Below, one piece after another: positions 22,909-33,919 of a DNA stretch of 64,000 nt. Location of the stretch: contig KQ965735.1 of NCBI GenBank assembly GCA_001574975.1, positions 805,479 through 869,478 of the forward strand. The letters run 5' to 3'. This stretch comes from Gonapodya prolifera JEL478. Taxonomy: Eukaryota > Monoblepharomycota > Monoblepharidomycetes > Monoblepharidales > Gonapodyaceae. Below the pieces are notes generated by a model. It searched no databases. It was not told the DNA's origin and worked only from the letters and a program-made list of their open reading frames with translations. The number at the start of each line of letters is the position of its first letter. Position 1 is the stretch's first letter. The translations under genes and the position numbers were made by a program.

Positions 22909-24543
22909 ATGACAGATCGCCGAGTCGCAATAGTTACGGGCGCCAACGCGTACGTTTTCTCTTGCTCGGGAGAGTCCATCCGGGTGACCCATCTCACCGG
23001 CCACTCGATTGCCCAACCTCCAACGGATCCTCACGGGGAACGATCCTTGCACACTGAATCAGCGGCGTCGGGCTTGGAATCACAAAGCGTCTGCTTGAAC
23101 ACCACAAGGATGTGTCGCCACTCTCCATCGTCAGTGAGTGCATGCTCAGGTGTTTCACTGTGAGAACGTGTGCAAATCTTGCCTTACAGTGGCCTGCCGC
23201 TCTCGCTCCCGTGCTGAGGCGGCGCGAAAGGAACTTCTGGAAGCTGTTTTCGTAGACGAAGTAGAGCGGAAAGCGGCGGACGTGGACCCGGATCTCCTCC
23301 AAATCCTCGTGGTGGACTTCAGTCTCTGCAGAAGCATCATGGAGGCAGTGGAACAGACGAAATCCAGGTATTTACTCGACGACTGGGAGAAGATTAACGA
23401 ATTGCGAAGCTGATTCTGGCTCAGGTTCTCGAAAATTGATTTTCTGTTCCTGAACGCGGGCATCTACCCGATCGAAGGATTAAATTTGGGCAACGCAATC
23501 CACGACATCATTTTCAATCCGAGCTATCTCTTTACATGCGGTGGCGATGTTTTGCCACAACCGGTTGGGACACGGACGAGCGAAGGGCTTGGTGAAATGT
23601 TCATGGCGAACATGTTCGGACAATACCTTTTCGCAAGGCAATGCAGAGACCTTCTTGACCGCGGACGAAGCGAGTTTACGGAGGGTGAGGAACTTAACGG
23701 TCACAAACCATCGCAAAACGGGTCCGAGTATGTCAGTGGTCTGCGTCATGGCCTCTCGAATGGTTCCACAAATGGAGCGCACAATGGACATTTGCGCAAC
23801 AGTCAAAACGGCAATGGCGTGGCTCACAACGGAAACGGCGTTTCGGGCACCCATCACCCGGTTGCGGGACGTGTAATATGGACTGGCTCGTCGTCTGCAT
23901 TCCCTGAATTCTTCTCCCTTTCTGATCCACAACTACTGAAAAACAAGAAACCGTATGAAGCATCTAAGCGATTGGACGACCTGATGTCACTGGCGTGGAA
24001 CAGGGCGGAGGAAAAACGAGCACTTTCTGGGACGGAAGGGACGAGAATTGTGCCGTCGTACGTAGTAAACCCTGGGACGCCCACGAGTGGCCTCGTCCTC
24101 GCTCAGGTGCACTGGGCACTTGCAACCTTTGTGATTTGGCCCATATTCTGGGTTGTGAGTACTGTCTACCATGTTCGCCGATGTTGTTAGCTCACACTAT
24201 TACATTCCAGTTCAATCGATTGGCCCTTTTTTCCGTTCACCTCCATCCTTATACCTCAGCAGTCGGCCTCCACTACGTTTTCCGCACTCCGACTTCGAAA
24301 CTTGACACCTCCTTAAAGTACCACTCACTCGCTTCGTTTATGGGAATGGGTTCAGGTCGGACAGCCGACTTGGGCCAAATGGTGGACCGAAATATCGATG
24401 GCCGAAGTGAGGCTGATGCAGTCTTGGACATGGCGGAGAATTTGGCGAGCGAAGTGGTGAAGAGATGGGAGAAGCGGGGTGTTGATGGTGTAGCGGACTT
24501 GAGTGACCTTGTTTCAGCGGAGAGCAATACCACATCTCCATGA
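22909..24543 (+). CDS. ERG27: 3-keto-steroid reductase, Erg27/HSD17B7-like
   Basis: Short-chain dehydrogenase expected to reduce the 3-keto group of 4-desmethyl sterol intermediates in ergosterol synthesis, on the ER or lipid droplets. Exons 22909-22949, 23063-23133, 23190-23367, 23425-24154 and 24211-24543 give 450 aa. The cofactor loop is VTGANAGVGLGI, split by intron 1. FLFLNAGIYP is the NAG motif, VIWTGSSSA holds the catalytic Ser, and PYEASKR the Tyr-x3-Lys. The family-typical reading FNPSYLFTCGGDVLPQ precedes a region rich in Asn, Gly and His (about residues 190-240) that is not expected in the family; it lies before the catalytic Ser and looks like a flexible loop. The C-terminal part (HLHPYTSAVGLHYV) fits the Erg27 membrane-association region. 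Assignment to Erg27 rather than another SDR rests on these regions together. Confidence 0.88.
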
Positions 24544-24664
24544 ATTTTACTTTTGGGATTGCGACTCGGGGTATCGAGGATATATGTATTGTAAATATGG
24601 AAACCCACCAAAGAGGGAACTAAAATTTCATTCATCGCCTCAGCTCACCTCAACCACCCCTCAT

Positions 24665-26834
24665 ATGCCTCCGACAGAGACATCACGACTTCTCCCTTCG
24701 AATCACACGTCGGAGGAACATTCTGGGTCTTCTCCGACCGTGGTTTCGTCGCTTCATGCGGCTGCAACGCAATCGTGGCGTGAGAGGCTCTTCGCGTTCC
24801 CGAGATTAGGATGACCCGCTCACTTCCCGAACTCTTCATCGGCATCCCCCACACAACTGCCCATCGCGCAATGCGACTTTACTTCCTTATTGCCCTGTCC
24901 AAATCGCTGCGTCCCTGACACTCCATCTCATGATGTCACTTGCGGGTCTTTGCGTTATGTCTCCCAACAGTTAATGTCCTTCTCGTCTTTGTTCCTGTCG
25001 GCATCGCGGCGGGCGTGCTTTCGTGGGGCCCACAGTGAGTCTGTCTGTCCATTCACCAAGTCTTGCGTCCGTTAATCTTGGATTCGCAACCCGCTCAAGG
25101 TGGATTTTCACCTTCAACTTTCTCGCAATGTGAGGCAATGCACTAATTGTCTGTCTATTGTTTCGCGAATTGATTCTTCTCCCGTGGGGGATATTCTACA
25201 TTTAGCCTTCCGCTTGCCCAATTACTTGGATTCGCCACAGAAGAGATCGCACTTCGCACTAGTCAAACCATAGGCGGACTCTTAAATGCTACGTTCGGGA
25301 ATGCCGGTGAGCTTGTGTATCTGTCCTAAGTACCCCCCGTTGTAGATGACATTTCCTCTACTTAGTCGAGGTAAACACTTTCTGATTTGTTTTGTTTTTG
25401 TTTCGCGTTCCATCAATCTTGAACTGACACTGTGATAGCTGATCCTTGGCGTGGCGGCTTTACAAGGCGGTCTCGTACGAATTGTGCAAGCGTCCCTGAT
25501 TGGATCTATTCTAAGCAACTGTGAGTTTCAAATGGTTTTATCGTCCGAAAGCACCAATAACCTATGTTCGCAGTGTTATTTGTTGCGGGTCTATGCTTCT
25601 TTGTTGCCGGACTTCGTTACAAGGAGGCCCGTTTTGCTGTTCCCATAGCAAATATTTCTGGCTCTCTGTTATCACTCGGTAAGTTTTGTTGCGGGGTTTG
25701 TATTGCGGCTGCTAGTCATGCCGTATGTATTTGTGTTCGTAGCATTGGCGGGAATTCTGCTACCTGGGGCATTCTTTGCTCAATTGGTTCGTAATAGCAC
25801 AGAATTATTCGTCTGCTCAGATTCGAGACCCAAGAACTCGACAGGTCGCCAACCCCCCCTCAAAAGAAGGACCTACGCCAGAAGAACAAGTTGTCAATGT
25901 CTCGCGAGGAGCATCGATTATTCTGCTTGGCATCTATTTTGCGTACCTCTATTTCCAACTCCATTCGCACAAACATCTTTTCGAGGTAAGAACAAATGTA
26001 AAGTACAGGTACCCTATGCTATACCAATCGCATTTTTTCAGGACCCCGAAGGAGAAGAAGAAGCTGAGGAACCTAAGATGAACTTCTGGGTTGCAGTCAT
26101 TCTTGTGGGTGCACACGTCACTATGTTCGAGTTATCGCGGCTGACCTTCTTCTGTTGAAGCTTGCTGGCTCAACTGTAATCATCGCGGTATGCGCGGAAT
26201 ATCTTGGTATGTTTGGAGTCACTCTTGATGAGTGGTTTGGCACCATAACTTAACACGTGCTCCGCAGTTGGTTCTATCGAAGGAATAAGCGAGGAGTGGG
26301 GCTTAACGAAATCTTTTGTTGGTCTTGTTCTGTTGCCCATCGTCGGGAATGCCGCGGAGCACCTAACAGGTTTGGATGCATTCATTCTGGTGCACGTCGG
26401 GACAATTGATCAACTGTATTCGTTCATCAAGCCGTGACGGTTGCTTACAAAAACAAGCTTGGTCTAAGCTTGGGTATCTCAGTTGGATCTGCTCTTCAAA
26501 TTGCTATGTTTGTCGGTCCTGTTCTCGTGCTGACTGGTTGGGCAATTGGCGTACCATTAACGCTCGAGTTTGGGGTCTTCGAAACAGCGGTCTCCTTTGT
26601 TTCAGTTTGTGAGTTCACATCATCTTCGCTGTGTGGCAAACCGAAGCCGACTCATTGTCTTCTAGTCATTGTGGTCCATCTCATTGACGATGGTGCGACA
26701 AACTATTTGGAGGGCTTGCTTCTCCTTGGTAGGTTTGGTCATGTGGTATACAATTCCGCCCAGCATCTCACTTTACTTCTACCATTACAGGGACATACGC
26801 AATTACATGCATTGCTTTCTGGTATATGCCCTAG
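24665..26834 (+). CDS. VCX1: Vacuolar Ca2+/H+ exchanger, CAX family
   Basis: Cation/proton antiporter that loads Ca2+ into the vacuole using the proton gradient. A 15-exon model gives 401 aa, like yeast Vcx1 (411 aa): 24665-24779, 24971-25034, 25100-25129, 25206-25306, 25366-25370, 25439-25520, 25574-25678, 25743-25786, 25821-25985, 26042-26104, 26161-26206, 26268-26369, 26432-26608, 26666-26728, 26791-26834. Both CAX signature repeats are present: [16 protein letters not shown] in the first half and [17 protein letters not shown] in the second. An acidic loop (EGEEEAEEP) divides the two halves, as in the family. Exon 5 is only 5 nt (TCGAG) and supplies the Val-Glu of the first repeat, including its essential Glu. 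Intron 8 would be only 34 bp; without it the frame breaks, so either it is real or there is a base error. The exon 1-2 junction is the least certain. Confidence 0.9.
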
Positions 26835-27324
26835 AAGTGATTGTTTGATAAATAATTGATAGTTTTCCCCATGAAATGTCTTGATAATGTGAAGAACGTC
26901 TCTGCACCCTTGGGTGCTCGGGGCGAGTTGGCGATGTTGACTTTTCCCTTTTCCTCTTCCTCCGCCCTTGTCGCTTGCAATCGCGATGTCTTTATGATAA
27001 ATATTGTCGTCTCTTCACAGGTTCAACCATAGCCGTTCCCCCAAATTCATCTCCGCTGCACCACCGAGTACTGTACTTCCGTGCCTTAGTAACGTTTTTC
27101 GCAGTTTTCTTTGTCAGCGTTTACGGCACGCAAACTTCGACTTATGCAATCTTGATATGTCCCGAAAACAAAGGCGGCTATGGTCATAGGCATCAGTTTT
27201 AAATGGGCAAGTGCAAGTTTCAGAAACACGCGATTCATTATGTGTTACAATTAAGTTATGATGTAGTAATGTTGATGTCTAAACTGACCATCCCTCCCAG
27301 TGCAGAGAAATTGTGTAAAGAAAC
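26835..27324. other. Convergent intergenic region
   Basis: This 490-bp stretch lies between the 3' ends of the CAX gene (+) and the phosphate symporter (-). It should hold both polyadenylation regions. No gene seen. Confidence 0.4.
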
Positions 27325-29877
27325 TCAGTTACGCCGAGGGGCGTTGACAATGATCGCCATGAAGATTGCAGCAATACCTCCGGCTGCAAATGCCAAGATG
27401 TTAAATGCGAGCAATAAATACTTGCCGAACCAACTCACCAATCGGGAGAGTAATGATCCAAGAGAAGAAACACCAGGCAAGCAGCTTCCAGTTGCTGTCG
27501 AACAAGAGTGTCAGAAGGGATTGTGAGGTGCACCAGTGGGTACACTCACATCGCGTTAACCCTGGCGTTGCAGAGACCAACTCCAGCAGTAGCACCGGTG
27601 ATGCAGTGAGTGGTGGAAACGGGGAGACCGATGTAAGAGGCGGTGAGCACTGTCAAACCGGCACCAAGCTCCATGGCTGAGCAAAAACGGTTAGAACTGA
27701 AAAGGACAAGGTAGTAACAACAAAACTCACAGAATCCACGAGACGGCGAGTGGTACGTAATGTGGTTTCCGAGAGAGCGCATGACGTTGTATCCGTAGGT
27801 AAGGAGACCAATGTCGATCGCGATACCACCGAAAGCAAGAATCCAAACTTCGACGTTGACGCTCTTGCCGAGACGGACACACTGACCGCCCTGAGACCAG
27901 ACAAGGTAGATGAGCGAAAGGGGACCGATGGCGTTGGCAACATCGTTGGCTCCGTGGGCGAATGAGGCGAGAGTGCAGGTAAAGATTTGGAGGAACGAGT
28001 ACAGTTCCTATTGCAGACGAAACTCAGCAAGAGCAATGCGTTTGGGGTGCGGGGTGAAGGACTGACCTCAGCGCGAGAGTCGTACTTGATAGCAACGTCG
28101 TGCAGTTCGTGGAAACGTTCGGCATCGTGGTTTGCAACCTCGACCTCAGTTCCATGCGTGAAGACGGCGGCGGCCTTTCCGAAGATGGTCTTCTTGCTGG
28201 CCCTATATCAAAGACAGTCACAATAAGATCGTCCAACTCAAATTATGATCACTCACATAATCTCGGCAAGGTCGTTGGGGCCTTTAGCGACAACGTCGGT
28301 AGTGGCGATGGCAGCTTGAGTCTCTTCGGCGTCTCCTTCCTTCTTCTCACCCTCCTCAAGAGCACCAGCAGCGCGCTCAGCCTTCATGCGTTCCTCACCC
28401 CATGGGGTAAGGGCCACAGTGCGCTTGGGTTGCTTTCCAATGAAGGGAGCCACGGGGATGTGCCCTGTTTGAATCGCAGTGAGCGAAATCGAAAAGAACG
28501 ATGAATTCGAAAATTACTCACAAACTTTCAGGTCCTCTTCATCGTACAGGACACGCCTGAGCCAGGGAACGTAGAAGAACCAAGCAAAAGCGGCGCAAAG
28601 GAGAGCAGCACCGAAGATACCACCGAAGAAGGCAGCTTGTTGCGCGGGGGGCATACTCTCGGGCCTGATGCACGGTTACATTTGATCAACACAAAAACAG
28701 TCTCCGGCACTCACTTGGTAAGGTTACCAGCTCCCTTGATGCAGACGTAGAAGAGGTTCAAGCCGATGGTCTGGGAGGATTTAAGAAACGGTTTAGAAGA
28801 TCAGATTGGTGTGAAGTTGAATTGAATACAAACGACGAAGAAGAAAATGGGCAATGTGCGCAGACCCATCTCGAAGGGGTTGCGAGACTTCATGACGAAG
28901 AACTTGATGGAGAGGTAGCTGTGACATAACGACATGATGGAGCTTGGCAGAGGCTTTTGGAGAAGTTTAAAACTCACATCACGACGGCAGCGATGGCAGC
29001 GACAATCGGAGAAGTGAACCAAGATGTAACAATCTTTGCCACACCGTCGTAGTTCCAAATGACGACTGAGCTGCCGTAAGTTGCGATACCCATTCCAATA
29101 CTGTAGATCAAAACAAAAAATTAGGAGGAGCGCCGGCGGCGAGAGACGCAAAGTATAATCTCACATAGCTCCGACGATAGAGTGAGTGGTGGAGACGGGC
29201 ATGCCGAAGGAGGTAGCGACGAGGACCCAAGTCGAAGATCCGATCAGAGCACACCACATTCCGAGCATAAGAAGTTCAGGGTACTAAATGCAACGACGTC
29301 TGAGGATACTTCGTAGTAACTGACGACGGAGACAAACTCACCTTTTGGAAGTCACCAAGAGTAATGATACCGTTACGGATGGTCTCGGCGGTCGATTTCC
29401 CGAGCAGAAGCGCTCCCAAGAATTCGGCAACTGCAGAATCCAAACAGTTAGAACTACATCCGTACTGCGAAACATTGATGCAACTCACATGTAGCAATGA
29501 TACAAGCGGTCCTCAGCGAAATAGTCTTCGACGCGACGGCAGTGGCGAAAGAGTTGGCGACATCGTTCGCTCCGATACCGTAGGCATCGAGGAAGGCCTG
29601 AAATCGAGTGTGAGCCAAAGAAATGAAAACTCAAAAGCTTTTGAATAACTTACTTGAATCAGGCCGAGAGCGAATCTGCAAGGTAGCACGATATGAGCTG
29701 TGAGTTGTTACCCTGGCGAAGTCGGGGTGGCTGCACTTACAGCCATGTGTAGTCACGCGGTTGCCTAGGGTAACATGGGTCAGTGGTTTGTTGCATCTCA
29801 AACGGTAGAGGCATCACTCACATGGTCGAAGGGTTGGGAGCTTTCCCATCCGGGCACTGAGAATCGAGATTGAACAT
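27325..29877 (-). CDS. PHO89: PiT-family phosphate symporter, Pho89-like
   Basis: Plasma-membrane sodium- or proton-coupled inorganic phosphate transporter of the PiT (PF01384) family. Sixteen exons run from 29877 down to 27325 (29877-29822, 29764-29741, 29675-29654, 29597-29489, 29430-29342, 29283-29165, 29100-28978, 28918-28834, 28770-28715, 28664-28522, 28464-28257, 28202-28067, 28007-27731, 27676-27550, 27494-27439, 27383-27325) and give 562 aa. The duplicated PiT signature is intact: [13 protein letters not shown] near residue 45 and [16 protein letters not shown] in the second half, each followed by a VSTTH motif ([22 protein letters not shown]). A large charged cytosolic loop ([15 protein letters not shown]) divides the halves. 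Exons 2 and 3 are 24 and 22 nt. The start [14 protein letters not shown] is the first ATG in frame; a second Met just before QPRDYTW straddles intron 1. Confidence 0.95.
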
Positions 29878-30428
29878 GTGAGTGCGGTCAGGAGTAGTGA
29901 TACCCCACGCTGAAACCCACAATGGCTGTCGTCGACATGTTGGATCGATTGCACTGATCGGATACCGAAACTGCGGGTCGTGAATACCAGGGTTGTGAGT
30001 ATGAAAAGAGCAGTTCTCTTTTTATGAAATTCGCACACGTGTGAGGAACCTTTGGGCACGTGGTCCTGTGGCCCCTCGTGAAATTTAAAGTTTATCGATG
30101 CCGTGATTGCACACAACCAATGCGCTGAACAGTGCTGCATGACTGGCTGCGGGGAAATCGCGCACGCATGATTATTCCTACGCTCTTACAGCCAATATTA
30201 CAGGGAGAACGTTGGGTGAATGCTGGTGAATCAAGTCGGTTCTGCGTTTTCAGGCAATGTCGACGCCACGCACGTGCGCTCTTTGCCGGAACAAGGCAAT
30301 GCATTTTACGCAGAGCATTCGGAGAGAAAATCAGTGCATCCGTGCAATCGGTGAGAAGCCTTGTATTTCCGGACTCTCGGTTTCCGCCCGATGTGAGATC
30401 GCGTTATGAAATAGGGCCTCCCACGTGT
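29878..30428. promoter_or_regulatory. Divergent region, phosphate symporter / coiled-coil gene
   Basis: 551 bp between start codons. Near 30012-30070 are CACACGTGTG and GCACGTGGTC, E-box-like CACGTG sequences. In yeast CACGTG is bound by Pho4 upstream of PHO genes; whether that applies here is inference. The rightward reading frame is open upstream of 30429, so the neighbouring gene could start earlier. Confidence 0.4.
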
Positions 30429-31335
30429 ATGAATTCCAACGTTGTGGAGCCGCCCGCCCGACGAGGGACAACTGACGACGAATACCGCCGCCAACACGCA
30501 GAGCGAGAACGTCTGCGAAGACAAAGACTGAAATCTGAGAAAGAGCGCAAGTCCCATGAGCTCCAGATTTTAAGGAATCGCGTAACGCAATTACGCGAAG
30601 CTTGTGAACGATTGGAATCACATTGGCAACCTGCCGCGGGCACTTATGTGCTTAACGAGCAATCGGATACACAATCCGTCGATCTCTCGGACGCGAGCTC
30701 CCCTCCGCCGCTGAGGTACCCTACTCCGACATCTTCACCCGAACCGTCAGAGCCAAATCTCGAAAGCGAAAGCGTGCCCTGTGAATCCATAGCGGCATTT
30801 GTTGCATTCGTTGCTGTTTACCTTCGCGCAAACGGAGGCCTACTGTCAGCTGATGAACTCCTGGGTAATTATTGTGTGATGGTCGTTCTCTGAGAGAATT
30901 TTTCTTTTAACTTGTCAACTTTTACCAGAGCAATTTCAGCGGTCGCAACTTTGCACAGTGACTCCGGAGATTCACCAGTCGTTGTCGACACTGCCATTCT
31001 TTATAGCAACGCGCCATCTGGAACATGAAGTTTCCACAAACAAAACCTATTCAGTCGGCACACGGCTTGTGGACAACAAGAGACTGTTTTACTTCGAACG
31101 GCAGTGGTCTTCACGGAAACCGCCAGTAGTCAAAGGAGAAAACCGTGAGGCTCAAGAGGAAGAGAGCAAGAAGCGTCATGCGGAGCGGCAGAAAGAACGA
31201 CGGCGAAAAGCGAAGGAAGAGGACAGTGAAATAGATCGAGAAATCGAATGCTTGCAAAGGGAAGAGGAGATGATGCTTTCTCGCCTTGCAGAATTGCGGG
31301 AGAGGATCGGCGCAGACACTTTAATTTATTCATGA
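30429..31335 (+). CDS. Charged coiled-coil protein, unknown function
   Basis: Exons 30429-30864 and 30929-31335 give 280 aa; the junction is in phase. Near the N-terminus is a strongly basic, Arg-rich helix followed by a leucine-spaced helix (ERERLRRQRLKSEKERKS, then LRNRVTQLREACERL). It recalls a bZIP layout but lacks the Asn and Arg pattern of a true bZIP basic region. A Ser/Pro-rich linker follows. The middle (CTVTPEIHQSLSTLPFF to LVDNKRLFYFERQW) looks folded. The C-terminus is another charged coiled coil with SKKRHAERQKERRRK. It may be nuclear or RNA-associated; I do not recognise the family. The frame is open for about 100 codons upstream, but those lack a good start context. Confidence 0.7.
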
Positions 31336-31460
31336 CATCGGTTCCTATTGCTTATACGTATCGTCCTTATTGTCATGTGATTTATCTGTAGATGGCCTAC
31401 ATATTAACATTCTTTGACTGCGATCTGCAAAACTAGGAAGGAATACTTCAGGAACTGGGT

Positions 31461-32865
31461 CTATTTTTTCTGAATTTTGGCTGATACAAGATGCGTTCCG
31501 AATTCTTTAAGTCGGACAGGAAAACGAACAGGGTGCTCCTTCGACGCAAGGTAGAGAGAATGCACGATCATGTCTGAGAGCAAAATCAAGGCATGAGACA
31601 TGTACACAGCGAACAATGATTCCGAAAGGAGAAAACACATACGCTTCTTCTTGTTCTCATTCGCTTCCACAATGGCCTTCAACACGGCGCCGATATTCTC
31701 CCTCACTTCCGCAGCGCCCCAGCCGACCTTCCCCACTTCCACTTCCACAGTACCGCCCTCTTTATCCTTGTCCTTCATCTCAAAGTTTACGAAGCTCGCT
31801 GCACGAGCTCCTTCAATGGCCGCCCCGAGAGCTTCCGTCACGCCGCCTTTCTTGGGGTTGGGCATCAAGCCCAACGGACCCAAGAGGCGACCAAACGGTG
31901 TGATAAGGGGGTACATGGCGGGAGTAGCGAGGGCACGTGCGAATTTAGTGAGGTCCAACGTGTTGTCGGTGAGCTTTGTGAATTGCGCGTTTGGACGGAG
32001 GTTCGCCGAGAAGGGTGACAGAGAGCCAATACGTTAGTCTCGAACAGAACAACAAAGGACCATCCAGTCCCAAAAAAGGCTTGTTCTTTGACAATGCTTT
32101 GCAGCAAACGCTCATATCGAGGAAAGCATCTCCAATTGAAGGTCCAGCTGATGGTCACAACATTCCTCCCCCTTCTCATCATATCATCCCTCGCACCTTC
32201 TCAATGTCATCCTTCCCTAAAACCTCTGCACCAGCAGCTCGCGCCTCCTCTGCTGCAGGTCCCTCTTCCGCAAACACCAGCACTTGTTCCTCTTCTCCAT
32301 CTGTTTCAGCGCGTGGGAGGACACCTCGTGGGACCTGTGCTCGGCCGCGAACGGGTACGAAGGATTTGAGGGAGGTGTCGAGGTTGAGTCGGACGCGTGA
32401 AAGGACATACGAGGACTCAGGAGCGACGAGCTATGGATTCAGGAGGTTGGTCGGTTCAACGGTGAAGACGGTAAGGCAAGCACACACTTCAATCGCGGCC
32501 AATGCCTCGGCCAAAGATTTTGGAGTGTCCGCAGTGGTGTCTTCTCGTGGTAGGCGGGGCCTGTATCGTTTCGGCGGTGCAGGGGGTAAAGCGACGACGG
32601 CAAACTGCCACAGGGACTATGAAACAGAGACCTTAACGAGTCGCGGTGCAGCATTCCTCACGTGGTAGGGATCTCGAGGGTCTTTCCCCCGCCGCAGGTG
32701 CTTCAGGTGTTCATGGAGTGATCGCGTTGGATTCAGTGGAAGAATCGGGTGCGAGGGAAGCGATGCTCTACGGGGAACCGTATTCAAGGCAGACGATGGT
32801 TGGGATCGAGAAACAGCGATAAGGAGGGGAGCAGTTAGTGTGCAAAGAGGATGCGTTGGTCTCAT
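31461..32865 (-). CDS. MRPL1: Mitochondrial large-subunit ribosomal protein uL1m
   Basis: Nuclear-encoded ribosomal protein L1 of the mitochondrial ribosome, where uL1 forms the stalk that helps release E-site tRNA. Exons 32865-32632, 32604-32488, 32430-32197, 31973-31643 and 31573-31461 give 342 aa. The first ~70 residues are poor in acidic residues and rich in Ser, Arg and Leu (MRPTHPLCTLTAPLLIAVS), as expected of a mitochondrial targeting peptide. The L1 domain shows VRLNLDTSLKSFVPVRG, VLVFAEEGPAAEEARAAGAE, the signature GRLLGPLGLMPNPKKG and VRENIGAVLKAI. Intron 1 is only 27 bp in this model, so the first junction should be treated with care. A longer N-terminus (ATG at 32892) is possible. 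It shares a 72-bp upstream region with MED6. Confidence 0.9.
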
Positions 32866-32937
32866 TTTGGTTGATGGTGGACCGTCCCGCAAAAATTTCC
32901 AACTTCAAAAGTTCACAATCAATCTCAATCAATCCCA
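32866..32937. promoter_or_regulatory. Compact bidirectional promoter, uL1m / MED6
   Basis: Only 72 bp lie between the two start codons, so 5' untranslated leaders and core promoters must overlap or be very short. The rightward half has an A/C-rich leader with repeated AATC steps just before the MED6 ATG. Confidence 0.55.
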
Positions 32938-33730
32938 ATGTCAACAACTACCAGCACGACAATCGCCTCCGCATATGAGGTCGTTGGCGTTGATATGCCG
33001 TTTTACGACCACCTGGGCCGTCTGCAACATCCCGACCACGCGCTAACGTACCTGGCCCGCTTCGAACGGTTCTGGGACACCTCCAGTGTCAATCAAATGC
33101 GAATGACACAGATGCAATTCAGAGACTCGGAAAGAAGGAAGGAAATGGAGGGGTGGGTTCAATAGAACTCGCAGAACTCCATCAGAACAGCAAGCTTCAT
33201 GGCGATGGACCACTTGCCAAAGAAATGTGACCACTTCGGCTTCGCTGTTCCTGCCGACAGATCATTTACCTCAGGTGTCGAGTACATCGTAGATATAGAA
33301 AAGTCGCAACCTCCCGAGCTTTGGATTGTTCGCAAAGAGAGAATAGAGTCGGCGGACAGCAGACACCTTATATCCATGTACTAGTGAGTCTCAGTCTGCA
33401 TATCAAGTGCTGCTTCTGTCGAGTACGGCAGTGCGACGAAACGAACTATTCCACTGGGAATGCACTGGGAAGGATTGATCAACAGCACACCCACTGAACA
33501 AATTTTTGAACCTACAGTATCTCCAAAGGTGTTGTTTTCCAGGCCCCAGACCTTCAAACACTTCTAGTGAGCCGCTTGGTGAGACAAGTAGCTCCTTCAC
33601 TTGGTCGCTTGCTCTGTAACTCACCATTCTTCCTCCTTTTAAGCGCAACGCATTGTACTTCTGTCAGAAGGGACTTGAAGAACTGCGCGAACGGCAGACA
33701 TTCACTGGCGAGGGGTATGCGTGGGACTAG
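32938..33730 (+). CDS. MED6: Mediator complex subunit 6
   Basis: Head-module subunit of Mediator, which links activators to RNA polymerase II in the nucleus. Exons 32938-33152, 33261-33383, 33518-33578 and 33644-33730 give 161 aa. Family features in order: the ERFWDTSSVNQM segment (matching the SPFYD-x-x-SNN block), the GVEYIVDIEKSQPPELWIV strand pair with RKERIES, YYISKGVVFQAPDLQTLLVSR, and the closing helix ALYFCQKGLEELRE. It ends soon after the conserved core and so lacks the variable C-terminal tail of yeast Med6 (295 aa). It starts 72 bp from uL1m on the other strand. Confidence 0.9.
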
Positions 33731-33919
33731 ATCCAGTTATGGATTTCAATGGTGGCCGTGACTGTTTTCTGTGTGAGACAGTTCGTGTAAATATTGAAAA
33801 AATTAGTTCCTTTATGTTCTGTTGTCCAGGAGTTGGAGCCCAGAGTGGCGTCACATAAATAATTGCCGTGCTGGCTGCATCATTCCCCACCATTCAACGC
33901 CCATCCTCGCCCTCTCTAT

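Noticed and set aside
24543-24664. Possible operon-like link between the Erg27-like and CAX genes
   Set aside because: The 121-bp spacing in tandem is simply compact fungal gene packing; each gene has its own start region and there is no functional link.
30429-30650. bZIP domain in the coiled-coil protein
   Set aside because: The basic helix and leucine spacing are suggestive, but the conserved Asn and the Arg pattern of the bZIP basic region are missing.
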